Assembly: GCF_900142665.1 (NCBI RefSeq)
Contig: NZ_FRBR01000001.1
Location: 682,001 to 746,000 of the forward strand
DNA from: Roseovarius pacificus
GTDB lineage: Bacteria; Pseudomonadota; Alphaproteobacteria; Rhodobacterales; Rhodobacteraceae
Direction: 5' to 3'
DNA: 64,000 nucleotides
The notes under the pieces were generated by a model, which was given only the letters and a program-made list of their open reading frames with translations, was not told where the DNA came from and made no database searches. The position numbers were made by a program, and so were the translations under genes. Each line of letters opens with the position of its first letter. The first letter of the stretch is position 1. Shown here piece after piece: positions 17,596 through 26,222 of this stretch.

Positions 17596-18744
17596 TCACG
17601 CACCCATCGACGCGGCGAAACGCTCGAACAGGTAGAAACTGTCCTGCGGTCCGGGGCTGGCCTCGGGGTGATGCTGAACCGAAAACACCGGGCGGTCGGT
17701 CATGCGAATACCGCAGTTCGAGCCGTCAAACAGCGACACATGCGTTTCCACGACCCCCTCGGGCAAGGTCTGGCTGTCCACCGCGAACCCGTGGTTCATC
17801 GACGTGATCTCGACCTTGCCGGTTTCCATGTCCTTGACGGGATGGTTCGCGCCGTGATGGCCGTGGTTCATCTTGACGGTCTTCGCCCCAAGCGCGAGGG
17901 CCAGCATCTGGTGGCCAAGGCAAATGCCGAACACCGGCAAACCCTTGTCCAGAACGCCCTTGATCATCGGCACGGCATACGCCCCGGTCGCGGCCGGATC
18001 GCCGGGGCCGTTGGACAGGAAAACCCCATCGGGATTCAGCGCAAGAACATCCTCGGCGGTGGCGGTCGCCGGCAGGACCGTCACCTCGCAACCGGCGCTG
18101 GCCAGACAGCGCAGGATGTTGCGCTTGGCGCCATAGTCGATCGCGACGACCTTGTGTTTCGCATCCGTCTGGCGGCTGTAGCCCTCGGGCCATGCCCACC
18201 GCATTTCGTCCCACCGGTAGGACTGCGCACAGGTGACGCGCCGCGCCAGATCCATGCCTTCCAGCCCGGCGAAGGCACGCGCCTTTTCCACCAGGGCAAC
18301 GGTGTCGAAATTGCCCTCCGGGTCATGCGCCAGGGCCACATGCGGTGCGCCCTGCTGGCGGATCGCACGGGTCAGGCGGCGGGTATCGACCCCGCCGATG
18401 GCGATGCGCCCGCGCTTGGCCAGCCAGTCGGCCAGCGTTTCCGTGGCCCGCCAGTTGCTGGGGTCGGTCGGGTCCCACTTGACGACCATACCCTCGGCCA
18501 CCGGATCGGCGGTTTCATCGTCCTCGGGATTGACGCCGACATTGCCGATATGCGGGAAGGTAAAGGTGACGACCTGCCCGGCATAGGACGGGTCGGTCAT
18601 GATTTCCTGATATCCGGTCATCGCCGTGTTGAAACACAACTCGGCCGTGGTTTCCCCCGCCGCGCCAAAGCCTTTACCGTAAAACAACGTCCCGTCGGCA
18701 AGGGCCAGGCAGGCGGTCGGGCGGTCTTGGGTCGCATGAGCCAT
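17596..18744 (-). CDS. carA: Carbamoyl-phosphate synthase small (glutaminase) subunit
   Basis: A 382-residue subunit supplying ammonia from glutamine to CarB for arginine and pyrimidine synthesis. The N-terminal CarA domain (residues 8-145, with AMTGYQEIMTDPSYAGQ) is followed by a class I amidotransferase domain with SNGPGDP, catalytic Cys275 in GICLGHQ and the HHPEASPG His/Glu pair. The start at 18744 gives normal length; an upstream in-frame extension is low complexity and unsupported. carB is not in the window. It diverges from yqeY. Confidence 0.97.
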   Translation of the reverse strand: MAHATQDRPTACLALADGTLFYGKGFGAAGETTAELCFNTAMTGYQEIMTDPSYAGQVVTFTFPHIGNVGVNPEDDETADPVAEGMVVKWDPTDPSNWRATETLADWLAKRGRIAIGGVDTRRLTRAIRQQGAPHVALAHDPEGNFDTVALVEKARAFAGLEGMDLARRVTCAQSYRWDEMRWAWPEGYSRQTDAKHKVVAIDYGAKRNILRCLASAGCEVTVLPATATAEDVLALNPDGVFLSNGPGDPAATGAYAVPMIKGVLDKGLPVFGICLGHQMLALALGAKTVKMNHGHHGANHPVKDMETGKVEITSMNHGFAVDSQTLPEGVVETHVSLFDGSNCGIRMTDRPVFSVQHHPEASPGPQDSFYLFERFAASMGA

Positions 18745-18852
18745 GGGGCGAGTCTCCGGATGTGGGCAAATTGGCGGATATGTAGGAGCCTGCCCCGACA
18801 GGGTCAAGTCACAAGATCGCCATGCCTTGCCGCCCCTGCGGCGCAGCAAACA

Positions 18853-18866
18853 CATACGGACGTATG
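18853..18866. promoter_or_regulatory. Perfect palindrome between carA and yqeY
   Basis: CATACGGACGTATG is a 14-bp inverted repeat of CATACG around GA. It directly precedes the yqeY promoter hexamers and lies 109 bp upstream of the carA start codon. It may be an operator for either gene. Confidence 0.4.
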
Positions 18867-18867
18867 G

Positions 18868-18896
18868 TTGTCACCGCAGTGCGGGTTCTGTATTGT
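18868..18896 (+). promoter_or_regulatory. Sigma-70-type promoter of yqeY
   Basis: TTGTCA, an exact 17-bp spacer and TATTGT, ending 35 bp before the yqeY start codon. This is one of the best housekeeping promoter matches in the window. Confidence 0.65.
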
Positions 18897-18931
18897 CGCG
18901 AACTTGTGACTCTGAAACGGGATGGACCGGA

Positions 18932-19390
18932 ATGAACTTGCGAGAGCGTGTAAACACGGCCCTCAAACAGGCAATGAAAGACAAGGATGCAGCCCGCCTT
19001 GCAACCTTGCGGCTGATCAACGCCGCGATCAAGGATCAGGATATCGCCCGCCGCGGCGGCGATGGCGATCAGGGCGTCGACGACACCGACATCCTCGCGA
19101 TCCTCGGCAAGATGACCAAGCAGCGTCAGGAAAGCGTCCGCGCCTATGAAGAAGGCGGGCGTCTGGACCTGGCCGAGCGCGAACGTCAGGAAATCGCCGT
19201 GATCGGGGAATTCCTGCCCCGTCAGTTGAACGACAAGGAAACCGAAGCCGCCATCGACGCGGCCATTGCCGAAGTCGGGGCCGGTTCGATCCGCGACATG
19301 GGCAAGGTCATGGGCCGCCTGAAAGAACAGTATACCGGCCAGATGGATTTCGGGGCGGTCGGCCCCCGGATCAAGGACAAACTCAGCTGA
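18932..19390 (+). CDS. GatB/YqeY domain protein
   Basis: A 152-residue helical protein covering the whole YqeY family (LRERVNTALKQAMKDKDAAR at the start, LTKLTKQR-like KMTKQRQESVRAYEEGGR in the middle, IGEFLPRQLND near residue ~95). The family shares its fold with the tail domain of GatB and may assist amidated tRNA synthesis, but its role is poorly known. The ATG at 18932 is preferred because of its fit with the family start and the promoter just upstream. Confidence 0.93.
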   Translation: MNLRERVNTALKQAMKDKDAARLATLRLINAAIKDQDIARRGGDGDQGVDDTDILAILGKMTKQRQESVRAYEEGGRLDLAERERQEIAVIGEFLPRQLNDKETEAAIDAAIAEVGAGSIRDMGKVMGRLKEQYTGQMDFGAVGPRIKDKLS

Positions 19391-19409
19391 TCGCGCGGCA
19401 CCGCCCCGC

Positions 19410-19919
19410 CTACTGCGCGGGGTCCGGTGCCGCCGCGGCGCGCAGCGCATCGACAATCTCGCCATAAAGCGCCCTGCGCTCGTCCTCGGACAGGAACGCG
19501 CCGATCTCGACCTCGCGTTCGGCCCCGCGCAGGGTGATGTAATGGCCCACCGGTCCGCCCGTGGGGTGCATCTGCGCGCGCGCCCAGTAGCTCAGGCATT
19601 CCCATTCCTGACGCACCCCGCCCGGATTGATCCGCACAAGGTGAACCTGCTCGGGGTCGATGGTCAGTTCCTCGGAAATATCGCCGTCGCGATAGGATTT
19701 CTCCAACGCCCACCAGATACCGGCCACGGCCAGCAACATGAACGGCAACAGCCCCCACAGAACCACGGTGCCCAACAGCGGATAGAGCGGCACGGTGATC
19801 AGGGTGAACGTGCCCAGAATGAACGCGGCAAAGCCCTTGCGGGGCAACGACCGGTGCGGCCAGAGCCTGAGGCGCGAAACACGCGCCCCACTCGTTTCGG
19901 AAGACCATTCATAGGGCAT
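19410..19919 (-). CDS. DUF2244-like membrane protein
   Basis: A 169-residue protein. A short cytosolic N-terminus is followed by two close hydrophobic helices (~residues 30-72, GFAAFILGTFTLITVPLYPL and onward) and a soluble C-terminal half with LTIDPEQVHLVRINPGG and HYITLRGAEREVEIGAFLS. This pattern fits the DUF2244 family, frequent near cytochrome oxidase assembly genes in alphaproteobacteria; function unknown. The chosen start at 19919 gives the family's MPYEW-like beginning. It converges with yqeY (19 bp). Confidence 0.75.
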   Translation of the reverse strand: MPYEWSSETSGARVSRLRLWPHRSLPRKGFAAFILGTFTLITVPLYPLLGTVVLWGLLPFMLLAVAGIWWALEKSYRDGDISEELTIDPEQVHLVRINPGGVRQEWECLSYWARAQMHPTGGPVGHYITLRGAEREVEIGAFLSEDERRALYGEIVDALRAAAAPDPAQ

Positions 19920-20013
19920 GAGCCGCATTCTAGCGTGGCTAGGCCGCGGGAAAAGCCCGCACTCCGCCCGTGCGGCAAAAAACATGGCCGGAAGAGCGGA
20001 ACGATCAGAATAT

Positions 20014-20422
20014 CGGCGCGGAAGGCCTGTAAGCCGGATTCTGTCCACCCCGGATCGTGATCCGGGGCTGGATGACCATTCCTCTGGATGCCGTGTTGCC
20101 ACGACACCTCAAGCTGCCAACCCGGATCGCTGGGGCAAGACGTCCCTGCGGGCGGTATCCCGAACCGAGGTCCGGGACCGGCCCCCGCGCGCGATCCCTA
20201 TTCGGCATTGCTCCCGGTGGGGCTTGCCGTGCCGGACCTGTTACCAGCCCCGCGGTGGGCTCTTACCCCACCGTTTCACCCTTACCGCGCGAAACGCGGC
20301 GGTCTGTTTTCTGTGGCGCTTTCCCTCGGGTTTCCCCGGCCGGGCGTTACCCGGCACCGTTGCCTTGTGGAGTCCGGACTTTCCTCGGGGCGAACCCCGC
20401 GGCCATCCGGCCTTCCGCGCAA
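20014..20422 (-). ncRNA. rnpB: RNase P RNA (type A)
   Basis: Read on the minus strand, the hallmark GAGGAAAGTCCGGACTCCAC block is at about 20365-20385, close to the 5' end. The 3' end carries the AGAATCCGGCTTACAGGCC sequence. The P1 helix pairs GCGCGGAAGGCC (5', near 20420) with GGCCTTCCGCGC (3', 20016-20027). The length of about 405-410 nt fits alphaproteobacterial RNase P RNA, the catalytic RNA that matures tRNA 5' ends. Ends are approximate. It begins right after the amidase gene. Confidence 0.95.
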
Positions 20423-20429
20423 GGGGTAT

Positions 20430-21146
20430 CTAGGCATCCCTCGCGGCGCGGTCAATGGGGAAGCGCGCGGCAAGATCGGCCATCAGCGCCCGGTCGGTGG
20501 CGTCCAGCCCCCCGCGCGCCCAGGGGCGAAACCGCTGGCGAAAGGCGGGCAGGATCAGATCCACCGCCGCATCGTTATCCATTCCGTCGGGAATGGCATA
20601 GCCGAACCGCACCGCGTCTTGCAGAAAATCCCCCGGCTCGCCCCCGATCCGAGGCCAGATGGACAGCCCCCGCAGCGCCAGCCGCTGCCAGTCGAACCGT
20701 GGGCCGGGATCGGATTTGCGATCCGGCGCCATGTCGGAATGGCCGATGATGCGCGTGGCCGGGATGCTCCAGCGGCGCATGATCCCCCGCAATAGCGCCT
20801 CGAGCGCCCGCATCTGCGGTTCGGGAAACGGATGCGCGCCGGTATTGGCCAGCTCGATCCCGATCGAGCGGGAATTGACGTCACGGACATCGCCCCACTG
20901 CCCGGCCCCGGCATGCCACGCGCGCTGATCCTCATCGACCATCTGCCAGACGGTCCCCGCCTCGCAAATCAGGTAATGCGCCGACACCTCGGCAGCCGCG
21001 TCGCACAACCGCTCAAGCGCGGTCCGGGCATTCTCCATCGCGGTGTAATGCAGAACGACCATATCGGGCAGCGCGCCCTGGCGGCGCGGCCCGAAATTGG
21101 GGGATGGGGTTGGAACGATATCGGGCTGCGCAACCGCGCCGGACAT
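20430..21146 (-). CDS. AmpD/AmiD-type N-acetylmuramoyl-L-alanine amidase
   Basis: A 238-residue amidase_2-fold zinc enzyme. Probable zinc ligands are the His in VVLHYTAME, the His in IIGHSDMAPDRKSDPGP and the Asp of the same segment; a Lys in DRKSDPG is catalytic-site adjacent. The C-terminal part looks like a short peptidoglycan-binding region (GEPGDFLQDAVRFGYAIP). It cleaves muropeptides during wall recycling; no clear signal peptide is seen, favouring a cytosolic AmpD-like role. The start at 21146 lies one base after the upstream lipoprotein gene's stop codon. Confidence 0.88.
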   Translation of the reverse strand: MSGAVAQPDIVPTPSPNFGPRRQGALPDMVVLHYTAMENARTALERLCDAAAEVSAHYLICEAGTVWQMVDEDQRAWHAGAGQWGDVRDVNSRSIGIELANTGAHPFPEPQMRALEALLRGIMRRWSIPATRIIGHSDMAPDRKSDPGPRFDWQRLALRGLSIWPRIGGEPGDFLQDAVRFGYAIPDGMDNDAAVDLILPAFRQRFRPWARGGLDATDRALMADLAARFPIDRAARDA

Positions 21147-21147
21147 A

Positions 21148-21882
21148 TCAGCCGCCGACGGCCTTGCGGAACGGGCGTGGGTCCCAGTCACAGGCATACC
21201 CGTCGCCATCCGGGTCCAGCCCCAGACGGTCGCGCTGCGGCCCGCCCTTCGACAAAAAGTCGATCTGCGCCTGATCGGCCGAGGCGTAAGCAGCGCAGTT
21301 GCGGCGGAACTTGGCCTCCTTGTTCAGACCCGGACGGCTGAACACCTGCGTGCCTCGGGGGTGATTGCTCTGCAAGGCGTACTGCACAACATTGGGTTCG
21401 CTCGTGCCGTTGCGCGCCGGCAGAGCCTCGGGCGCGATCACCTTGTAACGCGCCCGGTTGCGTTCGATCAGCGCGGCGTCGCTTTCGATGGAGCGTTCCG
21501 AACTCACGGCTTCGAAATCGGTTTCCTCCGACATGCCGTCGGCCGTGGTCACGGTTTGCGGCGGCGGGTTGCCGGGATCGGCATGGACCACCGCCTGCCC
21601 GGAATTCGCGGCCTGCTCACGCAAGGCGGCCTGCGTTTCCGCAGCCAGATCCGCCGCATCGTCGCCCTGCCCGCCTGCCGGTATGGCCGCACCGTCCAGC
21701 GTCTCGGACGACACGGCGTTCGGAGCCGGTATGCTTGTGCCCGCAAGCTGCGTTTCACGCGCCTGCCGTTCGGCCTGATATTGAGTATAGTCGCCAAATC
21801 CCACGCCGGCCCCGCTGTCGGGAACCGCCGGAGCACAAGCCGTAAGGGCCGCAAGGGCCGTTGCACCAAGGATAATACGCAT
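21148..21882 (-). CDS. Lipoprotein with C-terminal Excalibur-like calcium-binding motif
   Basis: A 244-residue protein. The signal peptide has an LTAC lipobox (lipidated Cys at residue 16). A long low-complexity region rich in Ala, Gln and Glu follows. The C-terminal ~50 residues include FRRNCAAYASADQAQIDFL and DPDGDGYACDWDPRPFR, the DxDxDGxxC pattern of Excalibur domains with two cysteines likely bridged. It probably sits in the envelope and binds calcium. It is directly upstream of the amidase, suggesting a cell-wall link. Start chosen for the signal peptide. Confidence 0.8.
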   Translation of the reverse strand: MRIILGATALAALTACAPAVPDSGAGVGFGDYTQYQAERQARETQLAGTSIPAPNAVSSETLDGAAIPAGGQGDDAADLAAETQAALREQAANSGQAVVHADPGNPPPQTVTTADGMSEETDFEAVSSERSIESDAALIERNRARYKVIAPEALPARNGTSEPNVVQYALQSNHPRGTQVFSRPGLNKEAKFRRNCAAYASADQAQIDFLSKGGPQRDRLGLDPDGDGYACDWDPRPFRKAVGG

Positions 21883-21920
21883 CTGCTTTGTCCTGCCGTC
21901 AGAAGCTTTTGATCGGTTGC

Positions 21921-23408
21921 TTACCACCATTTGCCGGGTTTGGCCACAAAACCGGCAGCCTGTTCAAGCGCATAAGCCGTATTCAGCAAATCGCCCTCTT
22001 CCCAGGGCCGCCCGATCAGTTGCAGCCCCAGGGGGAGGCCCTGCTTGTCCAGCCCCGCAGGCACCGAAATCCCCGGCAGCCCGGCAAGGTTCACAGTGAC
22101 GGTGAACACGTCGTTGAGATACATCTGAACCGGATCGGCATCCTTCATCTCGCCCAGACCGAAGGCCGACGACGGGGTCGCAGGGGTCAGGATCGCATCC
22201 ACACCATCGCCGAACACCTGCTCGAAGTCACGCTTGATCAGGGTGCGCACCTTGCGGGCACGGTTGTAATAGGCGTCGTAGAACCCGGCGGACAGCACAT
22301 AGGTGCCCACCATCACGCGGCGCTTGACCTCGTCGCCAAAGCCCTCGGCGCGGGTTTTCTCGTACATCTCGGTGATGCCGTCGCCCTGCTCCAGCTTCGC
22401 GCGGTGGCCATAGCGCACCCCGTCATAGCGCGCGAGGTTCGAAGACGCCTCGGCGGGCGCGATCACGTAATACGCAGGCAAGGCATATTTCGTGTGCGGC
22501 AGGGAAATGTCGCGGATTTCCGCACCCGCGTCCCTGAGCATCGCCGTACCGTCCGACCACAGTTTCTCGATCTCTTCGGGCATGCCCTCCATGTGGTATT
22601 CGCGGGGAATACCGATCACCTTGCCCTTGACGTCGCCGGTCAGCATCGCCTCGAAATCCGGCACCGGAATATCGACCGAGGTCGAATCCTTCGGATCATG
22701 GCTGCACATCGCCTCGAGCATGATGGCCGCGTCGCGCACATCCTTGGTCATCGGACCCGCCTGATCCAGCGAACTCGCAAAGGCCACGATCCCCCACCGC
22801 GAACAGCGCCCGTAGGTCGGCTTGATCCCCGTGATACCGGTGAAGGCCGCGGGCTGGCGGATCGAGCCGCCGGTATCGGTGCCGGTCGCCGCAAGGCACA
22901 GATCGGCCGCCACGGCACTGGCCGAGCCGCCGGACGATCCGCCCGGCGTCAGCGCCGCCTCGTCATTGCCACGCCGCCACGGGTTCACCGCGTTGCCGTA
23001 GCACGAGGTTTCATTGGAACTGCCCATGGCGAATTCGTCCATGTTCAGCTTGCCCAGCATCACCGCACCGGCATCGAACAGGTTCTGTGTGACGGTCGAT
23101 TCATATTCGGGCCGGAAGCCGTTGAGGATCGCGCTTGCGGCCTGGCTGGGCACGCCCCTGGTGCAGAACAGATCCTTGATGCCAAGGGGGATGCCGCACA
23201 TGTCCGGCGCATCGCCGCCCCTGATGCGCTCATCGGCGGCTTTGGCCTGATCCCGCGCCAGATCGGGCGTGTGGTGAACGAACGCGTTCAGCGCGCCCGC
23301 ACCCTCGATGTCCGACAGGCAGGATTCGGTCAGCTCGAGGCTGGTCACGTCGCCCTTGCGCAGCGCGTCCCGCGCGGCAGAGATGGTCAGCTTGCTCAGT
23401 TCAGACAT
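21921..23408 (-). CDS. gatA: Glutamyl-tRNA(Gln) amidotransferase subunit A
   Basis: A 495-residue amidase-signature enzyme that hydrolyses glutamine to amidate Glu-tRNA(Gln) and/or Asp-tRNA(Asn). The Lys-cisSer-Ser triad is visible: Lys78 in GIKD, the serines in [14 protein letters not shown] and [14 protein letters not shown]. Length is canonical. The ATG overlaps the gatC stop (TAATG), so translation is coupled. gatB is not in the window. The short YqeY relative of GatB lies 2.5 kb downstream. Confidence 0.97.
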   Translation of the reverse strand: MSELSKLTISAARDALRKGDVTSLELTESCLSDIEGAGALNAFVHHTPDLARDQAKAADERIRGGDAPDMCGIPLGIKDLFCTRGVPSQAASAILNGFRPEYESTVTQNLFDAGAVMLGKLNMDEFAMGSSNETSCYGNAVNPWRRGNDEAALTPGGSSGGSASAVAADLCLAATGTDTGGSIRQPAAFTGITGIKPTYGRCSRWGIVAFASSLDQAGPMTKDVRDAAIMLEAMCSHDPKDSTSVDIPVPDFEAMLTGDVKGKVIGIPREYHMEGMPEEIEKLWSDGTAMLRDAGAEIRDISLPHTKYALPAYYVIAPAEASSNLARYDGVRYGHRAKLEQGDGITEMYEKTRAEGFGDEVKRRVMVGTYVLSAGFYDAYYNRARKVRTLIKRDFEQVFGDGVDAILTPATPSSAFGLGEMKDADPVQMYLNDVFTVTVNLAGLPGISVPAGLDKQGLPLGLQLIGRPWEEGDLLNTAYALEQAAGFVAKPGKWW

Positions 23409-23695
23409 TATTCCACCACCTTCGGCACTGCAAAGAACCCCTCGCGCGCATCGGGCGCGTTCGACAGGATCTTGTCGGGCATGCCGCCTTCGGTCACCAC
23501 ATCCTCGCGCCGCTTGAGACGCATCGGGGTGACGCCGGTCATCGGCTCGACGCCCTCGACATCGACCTCGGCCAGTTGCTCGATAAAGCCGAGGATATCG
23601 TTGAATTCCTGCGCCAGGGCCGGCAGCGCGTCCTCTTCGACGCGAATGCGGGCCAGCTTGGCCACCTTGGCGGCGGTGTCCTTGTCGATCGACAT
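23408..23695 (-). CDS. gatC: Glutamyl-tRNA(Gln) amidotransferase subunit C
   Basis: A 95-residue chaperone-like subunit that wraps around GatA and GatB. It shows the typical start [19 protein letters not shown], the central [19 protein letters not shown] and the C-terminal LRREDVV-type segment ([12 protein letters not shown]) with [17 protein letters not shown]. Family length is ~95. It is the first gene of gatC-gatA and overlaps gatA by one base. Confidence 0.96.
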   Translation of the reverse strand: MSIDKDTAAKVAKLARIRVEEDALPALAQEFNDILGFIEQLAEVDVEGVEPMTGVTPMRLKRREDVVTEGGMPDKILSNAPDAREGFFAVPKVVE

Positions 23696-23823
23696 GCATC
23701 AATCTCCGTTTTCCATTCGCACCAGCGTTTAGCGCCCGGATACGGGCGGCGCAAGCATATGGCGGGCCTTTTCCCCCGCCGCAGCCATGCTAGGGTGAGA
23801 TCGGACAACAATAGGAGACGGAC

Positions 23824-24516
23824 ATGAAACTCACATGGCTTGGACATGCCTCCTTCCGGCTGGAAATCGGCGGGCTGGTCCTGTTGATCGACCCGTGGCT
23901 GACCGGCAATCCGATGCTGGAGCCGGATCAGCACAAGGCCGCGCTCGACGGGGCGACGCATATCGTGCTGACCCATGCGCATTTCGACCATGCGGGCGAC
24001 CTTCCCCGGCTGTCGAAGGAGCTCGGCGTGCCGGTGGTCGGCCAGTTCGACCTGATGTCGCACTGGGAAGAACATGCGGGGATCGAAACCGTGGGCTTCA
24101 ACAAGGGCGGCACGGTCGATCTGGGCGGCGTGATGCTGACGATGGTGAACGCGGTGCATTCCAGCTCGGTCGGAACCGAAAACGGCCCGCAGGTGATGGG
24201 CACCGAATGCGGCTACATGATCGCGGGCGAAGGGCACACGATCTACCTGTCCGGCGATACCGACGTGATGGCCGACATGAAGGTGTTCAACGACCTGCAC
24301 CACCCCGATATCGGCATCCTCTGTGCAGGCGGGCATTTCACCATGGACATGAAACGCGCGGCCTATGCGGCAAAGACGTTCTTTGATTTCAAGACGGTCG
24401 TTCCATGCCATTACAAGACCTTCCCGATCCTCGAACAATCCGCCGGGGAACTGGCGCGCGCCCTGCCCGGCGTCGATGTGATCGAACCGGAGGTGATGCA
24501 GGCGATCGAGCTTTAG
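23824..24516 (+). CDS. UPF0173-type metal-dependent hydrolase (metallo-beta-lactamase fold)
   Basis: A 230-residue protein beginning MKLTWLGHASFRLE. The zinc-binding HxHxDH motif is HAHFDHAGD (~residues 51-59). Further ligands lie in VNAVHSSS, YLSGDTDV and PCHYKTFP. All match the UPF0173/UlaG-like group, whose substrate is unknown. It diverges from gatC with 128 bp between. A dispersed repeat and a terminator follow its stop codon. Confidence 0.9.
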   Translation: MKLTWLGHASFRLEIGGLVLLIDPWLTGNPMLEPDQHKAALDGATHIVLTHAHFDHAGDLPRLSKELGVPVVGQFDLMSHWEEHAGIETVGFNKGGTVDLGGVMLTMVNAVHSSSVGTENGPQVMGTECGYMIAGEGHTIYLSGDTDVMADMKVFNDLHHPDIGILCAGGHFTMDMKRAAYAAKTFFDFKTVVPCHYKTFPILEQSAGELARALPGVDVIEPEVMQAIEL

Positions 24517-24517
24517 G

Positions 24518-24640
24518 AAGGGGGCGCTGCCCCCGTCGCCGCAAGCGGCCTGTCCGGAGCTCCGCCCGTTCGGGGCTGAAACGATCCCCCGGATCGTTTC
24601 CGGGACGCCCCTCACCCCCGGAGTATTCCGGCAAGAAGAA
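24518..24640 (+). repeat. Dispersed GGGGGCGCTGCCCCC-family repeat, copy 1 (with internal insertion)
   Basis: It starts AAGGGGGCGCTGCCCCC, then CGCCGCAAGCGG, and ends CCGGCAAGAAGAA. The same ends occur at 36498-36560. Between them this copy carries ~65 extra bases including a perfect hairpin AAACGATCC-CCC-GGATCGTTT (24579-24599). It sits 1 bp after the hydrolase stop, on the same strand. It is a REP-like element; function unknown. Confidence 0.7.
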
Positions 24641-24641
24641 G

Positions 24642-24665
24642 CAGGGGCCGCGGCCCCTGTTTTTA
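24642..24665 (+). terminator. Intrinsic terminator after the UPF0173 gene and repeat
   Basis: CAGGGGCC/GGCCCCTG forms a stem around a central CGCG, immediately followed by a T-run, at the end of the dispersed repeat. Confidence 0.75.
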
Positions 24666-24718
24666 TACCGTTGCGCACCGGCGGAATACCGACACGATAC
24701 CGACGTGATACCGACGCG
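24665..24718. repeat. ATACCGACRYG 11-bp tandem repeats upstream of the amine cluster
   Basis: Three head-to-tail 11-mers, ATACCGACACG, ATACCGACGTG and ATACCGACGCG (24686-24718). An earlier ATACCG is at 24665, so spacings are 21, 11 and 11, close to whole helical turns. They lie ~90-145 bp before the first ligase gene. They could be stacked binding sites or simple slippage repeats. Confidence 0.6.
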
Positions 24719-24730
24719 CCGGACGGCGAA

Positions 24731-24750
24731 AATATTTTGATCAAATTATT
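24731..24750. promoter_or_regulatory. Amine-cluster operator palindrome, site 1
   Basis: AATATTTTGATCAAATTATT is a 20-bp near-perfect inverted repeat centred on TTTGATCAAA. It shares a 14-base core (TTTGATCAAATTAT) with the site at 26197-26212. It lies 60 bp upstream of the first ligase gene. A specific repressor or activator is inferred. Confidence 0.65.
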
Positions 24751-24809
24751 GTGGCATCCCGGCGCCCCCTGGGCTAGCCTTTGCGCGATCCACGTTCAGG
24801 AGCCGCCCA

Positions 24810-26126
24810 ATGGAACTGTCAGACTATCCCACGATCCGTGTCGCCGCCTGCGACCTGAACGGACAGATGCGCGGCAAGCGTGTGCCCGGCGACTATGCCG
24901 CCAAGCTCGACAGCGGCGCGGTGCGCATGCCGCTGTCGGTTCTGAACGTGGACATCTTCGGCGCGGATATCGAAAATTCGCCGCTGGTCTTCGAAACCGG
25001 CGACGCCGACGGCGTGCTGCGCCCCACCGGTCGCGGGCCGGTGCCCCTGCCCTGGCTGAACGCGCCACAGCCCCTGATCCCGATGACCATGTATCACGAG
25101 GACGGCACGCCGTTTGACGGCGACCCGCGCCATGCGCTGGAGGCGGTGCTGGAGCGTTATGCCGCACGCGGCTGGCAGGTGGTGGCCGCGACCGAACTGG
25201 AATTCACGCTGGTCGACGACAGCGGCGATGCGCTCAAACATGTGCGCAGCCCGCGCTCGGGGCGGCGGCTGGATGCGCCAGGCATCCTGTCGATGTCGCA
25301 GATGGATTCCTTCGACGATTTCCTGACCGCGCTCTACGAGGGCTGCGCGGCCATGGGCATCCCGGCCCAGACCGCCACGATCGAGGCCGGAATCGGCCAG
25401 TTCGAGGTCACGCTCGATCATCAGGACGCGCTGCGCGCCGCCGATGACACATGGCTTTTCAAGGCCTTGATCAAGGGGCTCGCGCGCCGCCACGGCTTTG
25501 CCGCGACCTTCATGGCCAAACCCTTCGACGAGGATGCGGGCAACGGGATGCACATGCATTTCTCGGTGCTGGACGGCGACGGGCGCAACGTGTTCGACAA
25601 TGGCGGCGCAGCGGGCACCGACACCCTGCGCGCCGCCGTGGCGGGATGCCTTGCGGGGATGCCGCCCGCGACGCTGCTGTTCGCGCCGCATGCCAACAGC
25701 TATGACCGGCTGGTGCCCGGCGCCCATGCGCCCACCGGCGCGGCCTGGGCCTATGAAAACCGCACGGCGGCCATTCGCATCCCCGGCGGGCCACCCGCCG
25801 CGCGGCGCATCGAACACCGTGTCGCGGGCGGCGACATCAACCCCTATCTCAGCTTCGCCGCCATCCTCGGCGCGGCCATGGCCGGGATCGAAGACGCCAT
25901 GACACCCCCCGCCCCGATCACCGGCAACGCCTATGATCTGAACCTGCCCGGCCTCGCCGCCGACTGGCAAACCGCCATCGACCGCTTCGAAGCCTCGGAG
26001 CTGATCGCGCGCATCCTGCCGTCGGGCCTGATCCGCAATCTGGTGATGACCAAGCGGCAGGAACTTTCCGCCATGTCGGCCATCCCGCACGAGGCATGGT
26101 GGAAAACCTATCTGGAAACGGTGTAA
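24810..26126 (+). CDS. Glutamine synthetase-family gamma-glutamyl-amine ligase (first copy)
   Basis: A 438-residue type I-like GS homologue that probably ATP-activates glutamate and couples it to an amine. Catalytic-domain signatures are visible: ATELEFTLV, EAGIGQFEVTLDH, FMAKPFDEDAGNGMHMHFSV and ENRTAAIRIPGG. The N-terminal beta-grasp part is short, as in PuuA-type ligases, and the adenylylation Tyr region of housekeeping GlnA is absent. It starts a run of same-strand genes with an amidotransferase, a second ligase and an amine oxidase. The substrate (polyamine, monoamine or taurine-like) cannot be read. Confidence 0.85.
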   Translation: MELSDYPTIRVAACDLNGQMRGKRVPGDYAAKLDSGAVRMPLSVLNVDIFGADIENSPLVFETGDADGVLRPTGRGPVPLPWLNAPQPLIPMTMYHEDGTPFDGDPRHALEAVLERYAARGWQVVAATELEFTLVDDSGDALKHVRSPRSGRRLDAPGILSMSQMDSFDDFLTALYEGCAAMGIPAQTATIEAGIGQFEVTLDHQDALRAADDTWLFKALIKGLARRHGFAATFMAKPFDEDAGNGMHMHFSVLDGDGRNVFDNGGAAGTDTLRAAVAGCLAGMPPATLLFAPHANSYDRLVPGAHAPTGAAWAYENRTAAIRIPGGPPAARRIEHRVAGGDINPYLSFAAILGAAMAGIEDAMTPPAPITGNAYDLNLPGLAADWQTAIDRFEASELIARILPSGLIRNLVMTKRQELSAMSAIPHEAWWKTYLETV

Positions 26127-26196
26127 CCCCTTGCCTTCGGGCCACCGCCGCGCTGAACTGAAAGGGCTTGCCGCACGCGCCATGCTGCGCTAGCCT

Positions 26197-26212
26197 TAAT
26201 TTGATCAAATTA
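26197..26212. promoter_or_regulatory. Amine-cluster operator palindrome, site 2
   Basis: TAATTTGATCAAATTA is a perfect 16-bp palindrome, 10 bp before the amidotransferase start codon and next to its ribosome site. It is the same core as the site at 24731-24750, so two units of the cluster are probably co-regulated by one factor. Confidence 0.7.
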
Positions 26213-26222
26213 TGGAGACCCC

